Shown one piece after another: positions 5,958 to 6,956 of a DNA stretch of 6,956 nucleotides. Position 1 is the stretch's first letter; every line of letters begins with the position of its first letter. This stretch comes from JANWHF01 sp036276235. Its GTDB lineage: Bacteria > Planctomycetota > Phycisphaerae > Tepidisphaerales > Tepidisphaeraceae. A model generated the notes under the pieces. It saw only the letters and a list, made by a program, of their open reading frames with translations. It ran no database searches and had not been told where the DNA came from. The stretch is from assembly GCA_036276235.1 (NCBI GenBank), contig DATBDZ010000068.1:1-6956 (forward strand), given 5' to 3'. Both the position numbers and the translations under genes were made by a program.

Positions 5958-6670
5958 TGCGCACGTTCAAGCACTCAGGCGATCTGGGTGACATCATCTT
6001 CGCGCTGCCTGCCATGCGGGCGCTGGGCGGCGGAATCCTTTATCTGGATCCGGCGGGAGGAGAATCCGAGCCGCTGGTTCGGCTTTGTTTGCCGACCGAG
6101 GGACGCACCAAGTTGACGGCGGCTACGATTGAGTCGGTGCGGCCGCTGCTGCTTTTGCAGGAATATGTCGCCGACGTGCGCGTGTGGTCGGGTGAGAAAG
6201 TTGATATCAACCTCGATCAGTTTCGCGCCCATATTTCCGCGCCGAATCTTGCCGACTCACATCTTCGCGCGTTTGGGCTGCCGACGTCGCATCGCGATTC
6301 GGCGTGGCTGCGGGTTGACGTGCCGCTCCCGCAGGCAGGGTTTCCGATTGTCATCAATCGAACGGTTCGCTTCGCCTGCAATCATGAGTTTTGGGAAGAC
6401 TTTCTGCCGACGTATTACCGGGAGGCTTTATTTGTTGGGTTTCCCAAGGAGCATGAGTTCTTTGAATTCACGTTTGGGTTTCCGATTCGCTATATGCCAA
6501 CGCCGACCATTCTTGACCTGGCGCGTGTCATTGCCGGCGGCGAGGAATTTGCCGGCAATCCCAGCCTTGCGCATGCGATTGCCGAGGGGATGAAGAAGAA
6601 CAAAACGCTCGAGGTTTATCGCCTTCTTCCCAACGTCGTTTTTCCACGACCGGGTGCCCGGTATGTTTGA
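5957..6670 (+). CDS. Short GT-B/heptosyltransferase-like protein of unknown function, copy 1
   Basis: A 237-aa soluble protein without a signal peptide or membrane segment. The N-terminus (FKHSGDLGDIIFALPAMRAL, residues 4-23) matches the glycine-rich first strand-helix of GT-B enzymes of the heptosyltransferase (GT9) type, where GDxGD lies in the acceptor domain. A conserved block GGGILYLDPAGGESEPLV follows (24-41). Near the C-terminus EEFAGNPSLAHAIAEGMKK (196-214) resembles the GT-B C-domain segment that holds the donor sugar nucleotide. At 237 aa it is shorter than typical GT9 enzymes (about 320-360), so it may be a minimal or non-catalytic relative; function is inferred from fold resemblance only. 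ATG 5957 is preferred to TTG 5954. No good ribosome-binding site is visible, so initiation may be leaderless or coupled to the small ORF before it. A paralogue follows in tandem. Confidence 0.85.
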   Translation: MRTFKHSGDLGDIIFALPAMRALGGGILYLDPAGGESEPLVRLCLPTEGRTKLTAATIESVRPLLLLQEYVADVRVWSGEKVDINLDQFRAHISAPNLADSHLRAFGLPTSHRDSAWLRVDVPLPQAGFPIVINRTVRFACNHEFWEDFLPTYYREALFVGFPKEHEFFEFTFGFPIRYMPTPTILDLARVIAGGEEFAGNPSLAHAIAEGMKKNKTLEVYRLLPNVVFPRPGARYV

Positions 6671-6688
6671 GGGGAGCGAAGCGTAATC

Positions 6689-6956
6689 GTGACGAAGACT
6701 TTCAAGCACTCGGGAAATCTCAGTGAGATCATCTTTGCGCTGCCGACGATTCGCGCGCTCGGCGGCGGCATCCTGTATCTGGACCCGGCCGGCGGCGAAT
6801 CTGAGCCGTTGGTCAAGCAGCCGCAGAAGCTGCGCTCGAGAACGCGGCTCGACGCCGATTCCATCGAGTCGCTGCGCCCATTGCTGGCGCTTCAGGAATA
6901 CATCGTCGAAGTTCGGAACTGGTCCGGCGAGAACGTGGATTTCAACCTGGATCTTT
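6689..6956 (+). CDS. Short GT-B/heptosyltransferase-like protein, copy 2 (cut by window end)
   Basis: A partial gene of 89 codons running off the right edge, starting at GTG 6689 with GGGGAG 12 nt upstream. Aligned from TFKHSG onward without gaps it matches copy 1 at 60 of 85 residues (my count, about 71%), including an identical 21-residue block through RALGGGILYLDPAGG and ESEPLV, and WSGE-VD-NLD near the end of the visible part. The GDLGD signature has become GNLSE, which suggests changed or lost chemistry in this copy. A divergent 8-residue stretch follows ESEPLV. Copy 1 stops at 6668-6670; this start is 18 nt later in the same frame, and no stop interrupts that frame after the TGA. Presumably co-transcribed with copy 1. 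Confidence 0.8.
   Translation, partial: MTKTFKHSGNLSEIIFALPTIRALGGGILYLDPAGGESEPLVKQPQKLRSRTRLDADSIESLRPLLALQEYIVEVRNWSGENVDFNLDL

Overview
The window is a stretch of bacterial chromosome of moderately high GC content with unusually roomy intergenic DNA. Three traits recall Planctomycetota or a related environmental phylum: a RfaH/NusG-type paralogue, a TMTC-like membrane protein with C-terminal tetratricopeptide repeats (TPRs), and palindromic dispersed repeats of the 'CATGCTGAGGTACTCCGAAG' kind. A tRNA gene without an encoded CCA fits too. This placement is inference; no marker gene settles it.

Layout. 1-625: no convincing gene, with a few small dyads and one weak promoter candidate. 626-1174 (+): a 182-aa NusG-like transcription factor (NGN plus KOW). 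1184-1390 (-): a 68-aa acidic protein of unknown function, convergent with it. 1391-2083: mostly empty, with one doubtful minus-strand ORF. 2084-2154 (-): tRNA-Gln(CUG), preceded by a perfect hairpin and a plausible promoter. 2290-4107 (+): an integral-membrane GT-C/TMTC-like protein ending in four TPRs. 4155-5414 (+): a CPA1-family Na+/H+ antiporter 47 bp downstream. 5415-5956: a repeat-rich spacer with a 34-bp perfect inverted repeat nested in a larger imperfect palindrome of about 273 bp, plus two doubtful micro-ORFs. 5957-6670 and 6689 to the window end (+): two tandem paralogues of a short protein whose N-terminus looks like a GT-B/heptosyltransferase nucleotide-sugar fold.

How the genes may work together. 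The TMTC-like protein and the antiporter may be co-transcribed (same strand, short gap), but no functional link is evident. The NusG paralogue is of the kind that normally drives long surface-polysaccharide operons, yet it is followed immediately by a convergent gene, so any target operon lies outside this window or is acted on in trans. The tandem pair at the right edge looks like the start of a multi-copy family array. It is the most noteworthy coding feature: the copies are about 71% identical where they overlap, lie in the same reading frame separated by one stop codon and 18 nt, and the second copy has lost the GDLGD signature. I found no CRISPR array, transposase, phage gene or clear defence system.
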